Shown: positions 23,393 through 34,125 of the stretch, in pieces
Layout of the letters: every line of letters begins with the position of its first letter
How positions within the stretch are numbered: the first letter of the stretch is position 1
From: Dichetophora obliterata
Taxonomy: Eukaryota; Arthropoda; Insecta; Diptera; Sciomyzidae
DNA length: 64,000 bases
Reading direction: 5' to 3'
Assembly: GCA_963920525.1 (NCBI GenBank)
Contig: OY986436.1
Span: 32,803,648-32,867,647, forward strand
The notes under the pieces: generated by a model
Database searches by the model: none
Seen by the model: only the letters and a program-made list of their open reading frames with translations
What the model was told of the DNA's origin: nothing
Translations under genes and position numbers: made by a program

Positions 23393-23674
23393 GTGGTAGT
23401 GTATCGATATGCTTCAAAATTAAAAAATAAGTCACCTCATGAGAGTCAAATGCATTTCCTTCATTCGCGTTTGGGTTACTTTACTGAAAACTTAAGAGCA
23501 GTTAGTGAAAAGCAAGGCGAAAGATTTCACCAAGAAATCAAGAAAATGAACCGAAAGTGCCAAAGAAGGTTGAAGCTTGATGATGTAAACTGGGATTACA
23601 AGAGAAAATCGCTCAAAAGAAAAATTACAGAAAAAAATAAAAGGTTCTACAAGGTTCCTGTGTACCATTTTTAA
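23393..23674 (+). pseudogene. Fragment of the arthropod 'GERFHQ' protein family
   Basis: The frame reads HESQMHFLHSRLGYFTENL, then VSEKQGERFHQEIKKMNRK, and a basic tail with KRKSLKRKI. From memory, a HFLHSHLDYFPEN..SEEQGERFHQDI segment is the C-terminal part of a multi-copy protein family in aphids and other arthropods, usually suspected to be transposon-derived. The expected MADYCW segment is missing: the sequence jumps from QRRLKLDD to NWDYKRKSLKRK. It begins 8 bp after the TIR element at 22674-23385, which may have disrupted it. The second frame at 23809-24066 is basic but not recognised. Confidence 0.5.
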
Positions 23675-24069
23675 ATGTTTATCGTTACCATAAAGATTAG
23701 TTTAATAAAAATAGCACAAAATCTTCAGTTACTTCTTTGCCTCTGATTGTTTTTGTTTTTTTCTCTCTCGAATAACCCAATTTTGCACATAATTCTTATA
23801 AATGGGTTTTGTTGAAAAAGTCTGATGTGATAGAAAAAAACGACTTCAGATTCATCATGAGAAGGTTCCCAAAACCCAATAAATCAGCACTGAAAACAAA
23901 AAAATTCAAAAGAAATCAAATTTGTAGGTCTGTGCTAATAATAGAGTTAAGGAGTCGAATGTTTGTTTCACTTGATAGTATTATACAGATAATTAACACG
24001 AGGCAAACTGTTCAAAACGGGGTAATTTTGAAAAAAAAAAGATTATGTAACTTTGGAACCAGTTAAGAT

Positions 24070-27000
24070 TTTAATAAAGCTATTTTATGTTTATTTGAGA
24101 AGAGATTAGGAATTTGATTTGCTTATATCAATACGTAACTATAACTATTGCTATTTTTTTTTAATGTTCAAACTTAACTTTTCGCAAAACTTTAAAGTAA
24201 TACATTCCACAAAGCACGCTAAGAAGAGTTTATAACGTTAACGTTTAAGCAAAAATTGTATTTGAGGAATTATAAAATGAATAACTTGACATATATTTCG
24301 GTTGCACTCTTTAAGTTTTGCTTTATGCTTAGAAAAAGTATAGAAATAGAAAAAATAACTTGTTGCGCACATTTGGGTTAGCAAAGTATGCCTGCGATTG
24401 AGCAGAATTATGTGAATTGGAACAAAAAACTGGACTCTCATCACGTAATTTTTGAACGATACAATCCGACGATATCGTTTTTAGTTTGCTTTATATAATC
24501 CCATCGCTATCGTCTCGTCTATCGTTTCTTAAGTTGGACAGGCACTGTAAAACATATATTCAGTACCAAAAATGACATTTATGGTGATATTATGATTATG
24601 ATGATAATGTTTTGAAAATATGTTATTGTGCAGCGACACCTTAGTAAATGGATATATTGCGTTTTTACTACGTTTCCATGACGAGTTAAGCCGGAGCTAA
24701 CTCGAGATTAACATTTTTACTTAAACTTTTTTTAAATACCGCATTAATTTCAGAATCCGCAATTTAAACTCAAGCCTAGAAAAGCAAAAAATAAAGTGCA
24801 GTTTAATGGGAAGCAAGAAGTTACATCAAATTGTAGTATAATGCCATTATCAACTAAATTTTTCCCAATTTTTTAATCTTACTTATTAAAGTAAAAAACA
24901 AAAATACATTTCGGCCCTAAAAGCTACTTTTTTAGACTCGATAGTTTGCATGTGAATTCATACGTTAAAAAAAGTTTTCCGAAAAGTTAAGGAATTTATA
25001 TTGTCTACTTTATCTGCTATCGTTTATTTTTGTAGGTACATAGAATGTAACTGGAGGCATAAGCAATGTAAAGTCGATGTCAATTCACAAAGAAAAAAAA
25101 TCGCAAAGCAATAGGTCTATTAAAAGTAATAAAAAATAACATAATACTACTCAATTTACTACCAAATATTTACATATTCCAACAACCGTGTGAATTTTTT
25201 GCTCTTATGACTACGCTCTCTTGTTCTCATTGTAAAATAAGCATGGTCGAATAATACAGGTAGTCTCGTGGCTAATCGTGATCTCTTTGACAACACTACC
25301 AGAATTGGCAAAATCCGTTTTTTTTTTTAAAGAAAACAAAGATAACAGCGAAATATTAAATGACTTCTATTGGATATTTTTGTGTTGTGTTTAAAAACTT
25401 GAACAAAAGTGAATTAATTATTTTTTTTTTTTAATTAAAATGAAGTGCGTGTTGTGCCAAAAACATTTCGGCAAGGAAAATGGGCCGAGTTTTTGTGTGC
25501 CAGCCTAGAAGATAACAAAGGAACATGTTCCAACACTTCCACAAAAACGTAGTTTACCACCCACTACCATCCAAATCCAAGCTGCACAAAATTCTATTTT
25601 AATTGATTAATCAACAAAAAATTCGAAAAACAAAATAGTTTCAGCCATGACAGATTCTTTTAAATTTTTCCTTTCTCATCGCATTCTCATCGGTTGCAGA
25701 TTTTGTATGAGCTGTCAGTTGCCTTTGGACAGTTATGGTAGTTCGCTCTCAGCCGAGCAACTACCTCTATTCTTCTACCATGAAAATAAGAGTGCCGAAT
25801 TAGAAAACGTCAAATATGTACGCAGCCTTTATATAAATGAACCTTGACCACAACCAAACCATAGTTATTAACCCTAATCGGTTCTTTGTGTCAATTTTAC
25901 ACTTTTGAACTTCAAGCTGATATTTCTTTAATATAAGTTCTTGAAATCGAGCTAGGATTTTGGCTTAATGTAAAAATCGTATGCAGAATTGATGATTTTG
26001 ACTTTTTCACGCTGGGTGTCGCTGCTGAACTACAGAAAAAATTTCCCTAATAAGGTCTTGTGTGTAAAATTTACACACCATAATCTTGGCACGCAAATAT
26101 CACTTTACTTCTGCCTTATTTTTAATTTCTGTTTCGATATTTTCTAAATTTTTCAAATTTTTCTTTAACTAAGCTAAGACCCGGTGTGTTACTGCCACGC
26201 CCCCTTATTCGACGCTCATAAAATATTATCAGTGAAACGGCATGTATAAATTATGGTCGAATACCGAATTCCGAGGCTGTGCGATCTATAATTGTAAAGC
26301 TATTTGGATTGTATAGGAGCTAACACGCCCCTTTTCCGCCCCTTTTTAATAACTTCCTAAAGTTTCACGAAACCGAATTCCGATACTGTGCGACCTATTA
26401 TGCCCAAGCTATTCGATATCGAAAATTTTGAGGTATATATGAGGTGTCACGCCCCTTTCTACAATCGGCACCAGACTTCACAAGAATATTCTCAAGATTT
26501 TGTTACCGTTTCTCTGAAAATTTTATACAAATTGACTCAGCGGTTTCGGAGTTCTTATGTGATATATACACATTAGGGCTTTCAATCCCTGCATCCCGAA
26601 TCCAGAAATCCTGGAATCACTAACCAATTTCTAGTCCTGGAATCCCGGGATTTTATTTCTAAGAAAATGTAAAAATTTCCAGCAACTCTAAATGGAATTG
26701 CAATTCAAGCTATGTTTTTTTAATATCGAAATCATCGTTCTTTCTGTTTTTTATTTTCACACTTTAAAAGACTATTTTTTAGTTTGTTTTTTTTTTATAT
26801 TAAAACACTCTTTTTACTATATCTGTGTCGACAAGGAATAATAGCTTAAGTGTTATTTCAATGTTTTGAGAAATTTTGATTTAAAGTTTTCGATTTCCAT
26901 ATAAGTTCTATGAAAGGCAGTTTTGTGGCTTTTTGTGTGATAATTTTGGCTGGAATCACGCTATAATCTCCCGATTTTGTGTGTGTACGGAACTTTATGA

Positions 27001-28260
27001 CAAATAGACAAAGCCAATTTTTATTTTATGGCAAATTTTGCAAAGACGCTCATTTTGGTAAAAGTTGTGTAGAAAAACATTACAAACAGATGGCTCGTTT
27101 TAAAAAAGTATGTTTCAACAAAAACTCGTTTAAAGTAACTCTGGTTAGTTAAAAGTACTCTGACGCACCGGGTTTTTAGCACTGTAGAATCTGAATTATA
27201 AGCGAATTTGATTGATTTTTTGCATATTTTTGAATAGTTTTACAATAATCAATTAAAAAAAATAATTTTCAAAAATTGTTTGCCTAAATCCTCTCTTAAT
27301 ATATTGATGCTTTAAAAACAGCGTTTATGACAGGCAAGCTTAATTTTTATGAGCGAGATTTAAGTAAGGAATCCTATTCGCTGTAAAATTATGACTAATA
27401 ATAGATTAATTTTAGTGTTTTCGTATTGAAACTAAATGTATGAAGAAGTAAGTCCTAATTTAATTTGATTTATATATACAAAACTACATTCATACTGTTT
27501 GTAACGAAGAACTAAAAAAGTTTGCATCGCAAAAATTTTATAATGAAAACCATGTTTTCAGTACATTCTTTAATTCAAAGCTTAAAGTTTTGGAAATATT
27601 CGCATGTAAGGATCGTTCATTTTATGTGTGCTGTGTAGTGCTCACATTACTTTTATTCTTTTCTTACTGTTTTACAACAAAAACGGGGTAGTTATATTTT
27701 TTAAAACTCATAATATAATTTTGAGTCAAAACAAATAAGTCATAGAAAATGTAGTATAAAACGTAGTAGTCAAATGTACCTTTGGATATTTCGTGTAATG
27801 AAAAAGTTTCATATTCATGCAATCAAATGCTTATTCTGATATAAAAAATTGCTGCTTTAAAGTAAGTTTTGACATTGGTTTTTCGAAATGACAACTTAGA
27901 CTTTCAAAATGTCTGGTATTGACAAATTTGTGTTTGAAAGTCGACAAATCTCCGAAAAATTGGATTTTAGGGACTCTAAACCTGTTCCAAAAAAACTACA
28001 AAAACACTTTCACCCCAGCATTCAAAAACAGCTTGAGCACAAATAAAATATTTGTTTGGACATCCTTATAACCATATTAAAAATCAAATCAATATAACAC
28101 GAAAGAGTCCGAATATACAAAATTTTTATATCGTACAAAATAAATTCTTTTTTAAAAAAATGTAGAGCACGTATTACTATTTTTGGGGTGCCTAAAGCTC
28201 TTGGACAGGCGCTGATTATACCTTTGATTAAAATTTCAAGATCCTCGCTTTTATGTGTGC
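24070..28260. other. Intergenic stretch with diverged repeats, no supported gene
   Basis: Within it, 25440-25510 holds a short frame MKCVLCQKHFGKENGPSF with a CxxC start that faintly recalls a zinc-finger N-terminus, followed by a stop. At 26200-26460 there are two diverged units of about 108 bp (CGAATTCCGA..CTGTGCGA..CT, with ACGCCCCTTT). The remainder is AT-rich without recognisable content. Confidence 0.5.
26200..26460. repeat. Two tandem units of about 108 bp
   Basis: ACCGAATTCCGAGGCTGTGCG at 26264, trimmed to its core CGAATTCCGA, recurs about 108 bp on as CGAATTCCGATACTGTGCGA. Each unit is followed by a CACGCCCCTTT word. This resembles dispersed fly repeats with CACGCCCC blocks, also seen near 47700-48150 and 61480-61620. 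Confidence 0.5.
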
Positions 28261-28386
28261 CAAGTTATTTGGTTTTGTTAAATTTTGGCTGTAAGCACCA
28301 CCTGTTGCAAAATGTTTGCACTAAGTACACAACAAACAGCTTTCTATACAGAAAGCTTAGTCCATAGCTTTTGCAGAGTAACATCC

Positions 28387-29633
28387 CGCTTGTAAAAATT
28401 TGTCGGTGATGACATTGTAATGCAGAACTATAAGCGGGGTGTGACAAAATCTTGTTTGTGCTCAAATTATTTTCTTTTCATTGTTCAAACAACAGTTTGA
28501 CTTTACTCGTCTATGGAGAAACATCGTGTTTTCTAGCAGGTAGTTTTGCAGTGAAGTGTTTTTCAAAATTATTAATCTTTATGTTTAAACAAATACAATA
28601 ACTAAGCGTTATTCAACATAAATTCTGAAATGCTCGATAAAAGCAAATTGTAAAAATTATTGTGAAAAAACTATTGAAAAATTTGTGGCGTCATTTGCCT
28701 TTGTTTGCTTCTTTAGGTGTGTTCTCTTTCGTTTTCGTTGTATTCTTGGCGTAGAGACGATTTTCGTTCAATTGGTTTTGTTCTCTCAAATTTTGTGCGT
28801 CATTTTTTGTTCTCTCCTATCTTGTGCATACCTACTCCCATAGTCGCTTACTGTGTAAGGCAGACCATCCATCAGTGTTTTAGCGGCCATGTCTGAACAA
28901 ATGTAATTGAGAATTGTAAACAAGCTTTGGAGGCCTCGCAGCTACATTGTATTTAAGATATAACTGGGTACGCCATGTGTCCATTTACCACAGAAATTTT
29001 TTAACCGTGCTCACATTTTCTGTGTTCGATGAGCATAAAAAATTAACCAATGGTAAATGGACACATGACGTAACAATTTATTTCTTCAATAAAATGTAGC
29101 TGCGAGACTTCTAACGCCTGTGTACAATCTGAATAACTTTTGTTCGGGCACAGCCGCCAAAACACAGATGACATCTACTTTATTCAGTTAGTTGTAAGTA
29201 GATATGCACAAGATAGAAGGGAATGAAAAATGACATCAAAATTAGAGAATCCATGAAAGAAATGAACGAAAATCCTCCTTACGCCAAAAACACAACGAAA
29301 ACGAAAGAGAACACACCGAAAAAAAGCAAACAAAAGCAAATGACGCCAGAAAAAATTTTACAGAGCATTTCAGAAATAATGATTAATAAATAACACTTGG
29401 TTATGTAATAAATAAAACTTTTTCTAGCTTAAACATATAGATTAATAATTTTCACAAGCACACTTCAAAGCAAAACACGATGTTGCTACACAAACGAATA
29501 AAGTCAAACGCTTGTTTGAACAATAAAAAGAAAAGCTCACATTTTTTTAACAAAAAAGAAGTGAGCAAACAAGATTTTGATTCCACTTACAGCTTTGCAT
29601 TACAATGTCATCACCGACAAATTTTTACAAGCG
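28387..29633. mobile_element. Fold-back element, 1.25 kb, with about 600-bp arms
   Basis: CGCTTGTAAAAATTTGTCGG opens at 28387 and its reverse complement ends at 29633. The arms (about 28387-28990 and 29035-29633) match colinearly through words such as GATGACATTGTAATGCA, GTGTTCTCTTTCGTTTTCG, CTATCTTGTGCATA and GTGTCCATTTACCA, leaving a loop of only about 50 bp. A fragment of the inner part recurs at 36330-36480. The frame at 28265-28465 straddles the left end and is not a gene. Confidence 0.88.
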
Positions 29634-29684
29634 AATAAGCATGTATATTCTCTCTTGCTCAATAAGCGTGAGCGTAGTTTTATT

Positions 29685-30330
29685 TAAAGGTACTTTTATG
29701 TAATATAAGCGATTCTGAAGGCTTTTTTTTAAAGAATGCTACAAAAACATGGTCAGAGATTGATATGAAGTTTTTTTATTGATTGCAACAATTATCAATT
29801 AATTATTTTTTGTGATATCATTTGTGTGTACGTGACATTTTCTGAAGGGCAGGATCTTTTTTCTTCTGGAATAACATGATTTGTAACCATTTGAAACAAA
29901 AATATACATTTGTAAAGTAAACACTTACGCCGAGGTAGTGACTTCGAGTTTTTGTAAACATATTTGTTTGTAAGAAAATAACGCGTCTTTAAAGTTAATT
30001 GTTTAAAAAATGGGTGTAAATTTGAGTACATAACTAGCTGTAAATTTATTTTCAGGCTCATTTTTAAAAGAAGATCGAAGTCACTATCTTGGTGTAAGTG
30101 ATATATATTTTTTTTTCAGATGATTACAGATCATGTTATTTTGGAAGCAAATCTTTTCGCATCGCTTCATGACAACATCTCAATCATGCAAATGACGTCA
30201 CAAAAAAATGTTTATGTACTTTAATAATTGTTGAATTCAATAAAAAAAAAACTTTATATCAATATATCTGACCATTTTTTTGTAGTATATTTTAGTTCAG
30301 AATCGCTTATATTACATAAAGGTACCCTTA
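29685..30330. mobile_element. Second fold-back element, 645 bp
   Basis: The left arm (29685-29960) and right arm (30070-30330) are inverted copies. Shared words are TATGTAATATAAGCGATTCTG, trimmed here to ATAAGCGATTCTGA, then GTCAGA, CATTTG, AATAACATGAT and TAGTGACTTCGA. It starts 52 bp after the previous fold-back ends, but its ends (AAAGGTAC / GTACCCTT) differ, so it is a separate family. The frame at 29795-30061 is inside an arm. Confidence 0.85.
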
Positions 30331-30734
30331 ATTTCTCTTGTATTTTTTAACGGTATTTTATGTTTTCTAAATTTGGTTTTCCCATTACCTTCGTATCGTT
30401 ATTATACTTAATTAAAAAAAAAACTTTAAAAACTAAATTGGTTAAAAAGTACAGAGGGCATATGTATACATATGTATCTATACAGATTGCTTGTAAGGAA
30501 TTACTTGATTTTTTGTTTATTTGCCTGCCAGAAAAACACCATAAAATGAAGTCTTAACTTTACAAAAGATTTTTTTTTTACGTTAAACTATTTGGGGTTC
30601 CTCTACAACCCATTAACATTAAAGCGGTTTTTCGTTAAGTTAAAAAACAAATGATAGAAATATATATTTCTTTTTTTTTTTATTCAAAAAAAGTTCATTT
30701 TAAAAAACGATACCAAAAAAAAGCACGTAAATCA

Positions 30735-30805
30735 CTACAGTAGTGACACAATTGATCAATAGAAGCTAGGTCAAAGTCCTTCCAAGGGCTGAAATGGCCA
30801 GTTTA
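30735..30805 (+). mobile_element. SINE family 2, 3' body fragment
   Basis: GACACAATTGATCAATAGAAGC followed by AAAGTCCTTCCAAGGGCTGAAATGGCCA (cited here by its pieces ACAATTGATCAATAGAAGCT and AAAGTCCTTC) matches the body of the tRNA-like repeat at 44240-44503 in the opposite orientation. Only the 3' part is present. Confidence 0.6.
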
Positions 30806-30964
30806 TTTATATTTATTTATAGTGACAAAAATTTATATTAGTCTTTCCAAAAGGCACTTTTAATTTGAAATAGGGCTCCTAGGCATACCGTATGAGTTCT
30901 AAGGTAAAAAAAGTAAGTATGTGTATACTTACGTTAACGATATTTCGATGGCCTAGATGTGGAC

Positions 30965-31236
30965 ACAGTTGCTGTTGTTGTTGTGGTTGGCTCTATTTTT
31001 TAATCGTTACAACTGCTCATCTGTTGTCTTTTTTCTACAACGTTCTTTACTTCTTATTCGCCTTTTAATATTGTTTTTTATTATTCTGCTTTTTGCTTCT
31101 TCTGCTTCTACTACTTTCCCTCTTTTTATCTTCTTCGTCCATTTCTTATGATTTTTTTATACGTCCTCCTTTTCTAACATTTTTAACAGCTTTTTAGCAT
31201 TTTTTTTATTTTTTTCTTTTCTTCTAGTGCTTCTTC
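30965..31236 (-). other. Purine-rich tail downstream of the alanine-rich exon
   Basis: After the TAA, the same frame continues EEALEEKKKIKKMLKSC before another stop. Other frames give Lys/Glu-rich runs such as VVEAEEAKSRIIKNN near 31070-31100. This looks like decayed repeat coding sequence or a 3' UTR made from it. AATAAA-type words occur around 31065-31080. Confidence 0.4.
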
Positions 31237-32341
31237 TTACGGGTTTGCTGCCATTTCTTCTAATATTTTTTTTCCTACTACTTTCATTTCATTTGTTACA
31301 AGTTCTTCCACTTTCTGTCTGACTGCTTCTGGTACTGCTACTTTTACTGCTGCGTCTTGTGCGGCTTTTGCTTCTAGTGCTTTTGCTGCTGCTTCTTGTG
31401 CTGCTTTTTCTTCTGCTGCTGCTTTTGCCGCTGCTGTTGCATCGCTTACTGCTTTTTGTTCATCTGCTACAGCTTGTGCTGCTGCGGCATCTGCCTTCAG
31501 TTTTTCTTCATCTTGGACTTTTTTAATTTCAGCTGCAATTGCATCTGCTTTTTCCTGGTTTTTAATTTGTGCTTGTTTGTCTGCTTCTATTTTTGCTGCT
31601 GCTTCAATTTTGTCTACCTCTTCTTTTATCTTTTGGTTGACTATGACGTCATTAGCTGCTTGTGCATCTCTTTCGGCTTGATTTGCTTCATCTTCTATCC
31701 TTTTTGTTTCTGCTGCTGCTGCTGCAGCAACTGCATCTCTTTTTTTTTGTTCAGCTTCTGCTGCTCTTTTTGCTTCATTTTCTGCTATTTTTTGTTTTTC
31801 TGCGTCTTCTGCTGCTTTTATGGCATTTGGTTTTGCAGCTTCCCATTCTGCTTTCTTTCTATCCTCATCTTCTTTTGCTTTTTGTTTTTCTGCATCTTCT
31901 GCTGCTTTAACGGCATCTGCTTTTACTTTATCTGTCTCCGTTTTTATTGTAGCTGCATTTTTTGCTGCTTCTGCTGCTATTTCTTCTTGTACTTTTTTTA
32001 CTGAAGCTGCTTTTTTTGCCTCTGCTGCTGCTGCTGCGTTAGCTGCTTCTTGTGCTGCTTGTGCTGCTACTTCATCTTTTTTTCTTTGTACTGCGGCTTC
32101 TTTTTCTTTTTGTGCTTCTGCTGCTCTTAGTTTTGCTGCTTCTTCTGCTTTTTTTGCTTCTTCTTCTAGTGCTGCTTTTATTTCTGCATCAGTTAATTTT
32201 TGAAGTCTTTGTTCTTCTTGTTTTTTTCTTGCTTCTTCTGCTGCTTTTATTGCTTTTTGTCTTGCTTCTTCTGCTGCTTTTAATGCATTTTGTCTTGCTT
32301 CCTCTGCTTTTCTTAATGCTTCTTCAATGATAGCATTAACA
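31237..32341 (-). CDS. Exon for an alanine-rich helical repeat protein (367 codons)
   Basis: The minus-strand frame opens right after an acceptor (ATTTTCAG, AG at 32343-32342) and runs 1104 nt without a stop to TAA at 31239-31237. The first Met is about 40 codons from the end, so an ATG-based search misses it. Composition is extreme: Ala, Lys and Glu dominate, with no Cys, one Trp and one Gly. Residues 9-41 are three exact 11-mers (LRKAEEARQNA, LKAAEEARQKA, IKAAEEARKKQ). Later there is a 30-residue repeat opening with KAAEDAEKQK. The last 35 residues, from VPEAVRQKVEELV, are less repetitive. Eleven-residue periodicity suggests long single helices or hendecad coiled coils. A leading single T fits a phase-2 donor such as that of 44590-44672. 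Its role is unknown; structural secretion, glue or silk-like material is conceivable but only a guess. Confidence 0.75.
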
Positions 32342-33410
32342 CTGAAAATTAAAATAATTATTAAAATTATTTAACATAACACAGTACTGTTTAAATTACT
32401 TATTAACGAAAACCAGAAATATTTATGCATGTAGTTTGAAAAATTATGATACATGTTTTACGCAACTCAGCAGTACGGCCGATCTGAATAAAATTTTTCT
32501 ACTACGAACATTATAGCAAAGTCCTTGCTGACGAGAAACTTTTGAAAGTTTAGAGTTGGCACTTTTTCGGCAAAATAAAAACATGGTGGGCAGGTGACGG
32601 GATTTTACTCTTTGTAAAATTATTATTTTATGTACTTGAATTAAGTGAGGGTTAAATTTTATGAAGAAGATCATCAGCATACTATCTTTAATTTAAAGTT
32701 TTTATTCTGAATTTTCTAACTGGGAACCTTGAATTCACAATACACTAGCCGTAACAATTTTTTCATGTCATTTTCTTTATCTCCTAGGGGTATTCACTGT
32801 AGTATTCCTGTACATACTAGAGGTATTCACACTGACTTGGGTAGTTGGGTATAGAAAAATTGAGTACTTTTGATAATTGTGAGCATCCCAAAATTTCAAT
32901 TGGGTACTAAGTAGAATAGTTTTGTGTACTGTGCATTTTTGTCCGATCTTCGCAGTTTATGTAACTGATGAGAGATGAGTGACAGCTTGAAGAGGGCTAC
33001 CACCAAATTAATTTTTATCATTTTATATGAGCAAAATTTAGGCCATTAATTCGACATAAAAAAAGTTATTTTATATGTTATTATTATTATTTATTGAAAT
33101 TAGAAGACATAAGTAAAATAAGAACGACGTTCTTTGAAATAAAACATCAAAACTCAACAATAATAGTTGGACTCCATAAAAATAACATAAGCATTAAGAC
33201 TAAAGTAAAGCAAAAATACAACAACAAACATGAAAATATTAAATGGGAGAAAAACTGAGAAATTGACACTTTAAAATTTAATCGCCTCTGTGGTGCATTG
33301 CGCTAATGCGCGCTTGCACGGCGTATCACAAAGATTTCTGATGAAGCCTTAAGCAGGGCCGAAATTGCAATAAAATCAGCTAGTGATTTTTTCCTTTCAA
33401 TATTGAATAA

Positions 33411-33434
33411 AAGTTGTTGTTGTTGTTGTTGTTT
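33411..33434. repeat. GTT trinucleotide microsatellite
   Basis: Eight or so uninterrupted TTG/GTT units. Short and unremarkable. Confidence 0.9.
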
Positions 33435-33449
33435 CTTTGAAAAGATTCG

Positions 33450-33640
33450 TTAGAACAAATAATTGTTCTAACTTTGACCTAAAGCTCAATAAACGATTTT
33501 AAACTATCAAACAACTAGAATTTGTATTTAAAATCAAGTATGATTTAAACTTTCAAACATTAAGAATTTGTATTTAAATCATAAAAAATCAACATAATAA
33601 ATAACAAGGTCTTTTAGAAAAAACTTTAATCAACGTAAAA
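33450..33640. repeat. Fold-back MITE family A, single arm
   Basis: It matches the right arm of the element at 1691-2250, including the local palindrome GAACAAATAATTGTTC and the word TTTAAAATCAAGTATGATTT. Only one arm is present. Confidence 0.65.
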
Positions 33641-33654
33641 ACATTAAAATAAAG

Positions 33655-34125
33655 GGTCCGCCAAATAACTTTTTTTTAAAGTTCTATAAAAAACTTCTGG
33701 ATATTTTCTCAAATTTCTTTTTTAATTTGAAAGAACAATCCTTCGGCTGCCTCGGCTGGCCATGCAGTAGCCTACACGATCGGTCCAATTTTTAAGCACA
33801 TTATCGATTGTGTGCAGCTGTATTTCACCAATGGCTTCACGAATATTGTCCTTTAAAGCGTCAATTGTCTCTGGCTTGTCGGCGTAACACATATCTTTGA
33901 GGGCACCCCACAAATAATAGTCCAACGGTGTTAAATCGCAGCTCCGAGGTGGCCAAACGACATCAGCTCTGGGGCTGATAATGCGATCTTCAAAAACAGG
34001 GCGCAAAACATTGAGTGTAGCTTGGGCTGTGTGGCACGTAGCGCCGTCCTGTTGAAACCAAATGTTGCCAATATCCTCCTCTTCAATTTTTATGAACAAA
34101 AATTCGTTCAACATGGCCCGACAAC
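33655..34125 (-). pseudogene. Mariner-like transposase, C-terminal part
   Basis: On the minus strand, RAMLNEFLFIKIEEEDIGN leads into the second catalytic motif FQQDGATCHTA and the third, WPPRSCDLTPLDYYLWGAL, with 36 residues between the two Asp. The C-terminus follows (NVLKNWTDRVGYCMASRGSR to VLSN) with a stop at 33722. The frame is intact from about 34115 down. Everything N-terminal, including the DNA-binding domain and first catalytic Asp, is missing. A GGGTCCGCCAAATAAC word at 33655 may be the 3' terminal repeat. It belongs to the same clade as the relics at 3023, 57396 and 63509. Confidence 0.85.

Noticed and set aside
25440..25510. MKCVLCQKHFGKENGPSF as a THAP-type or other zinc-finger start
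   Set aside because: Only two Cys and no downstream ligand spacing; a stop follows within a few codons.
31396..32330. Three plus-strand open frames rich in Cys, Phe and Leu (31396-32004, 31662-31910, 31820-32203, 32052-32330)
   Set aside because: They are antisense shadows of the alanine-rich minus-strand exon; the Cys/Phe/Leu bias comes from reading its GCA, GAA and AAA codons backwards.
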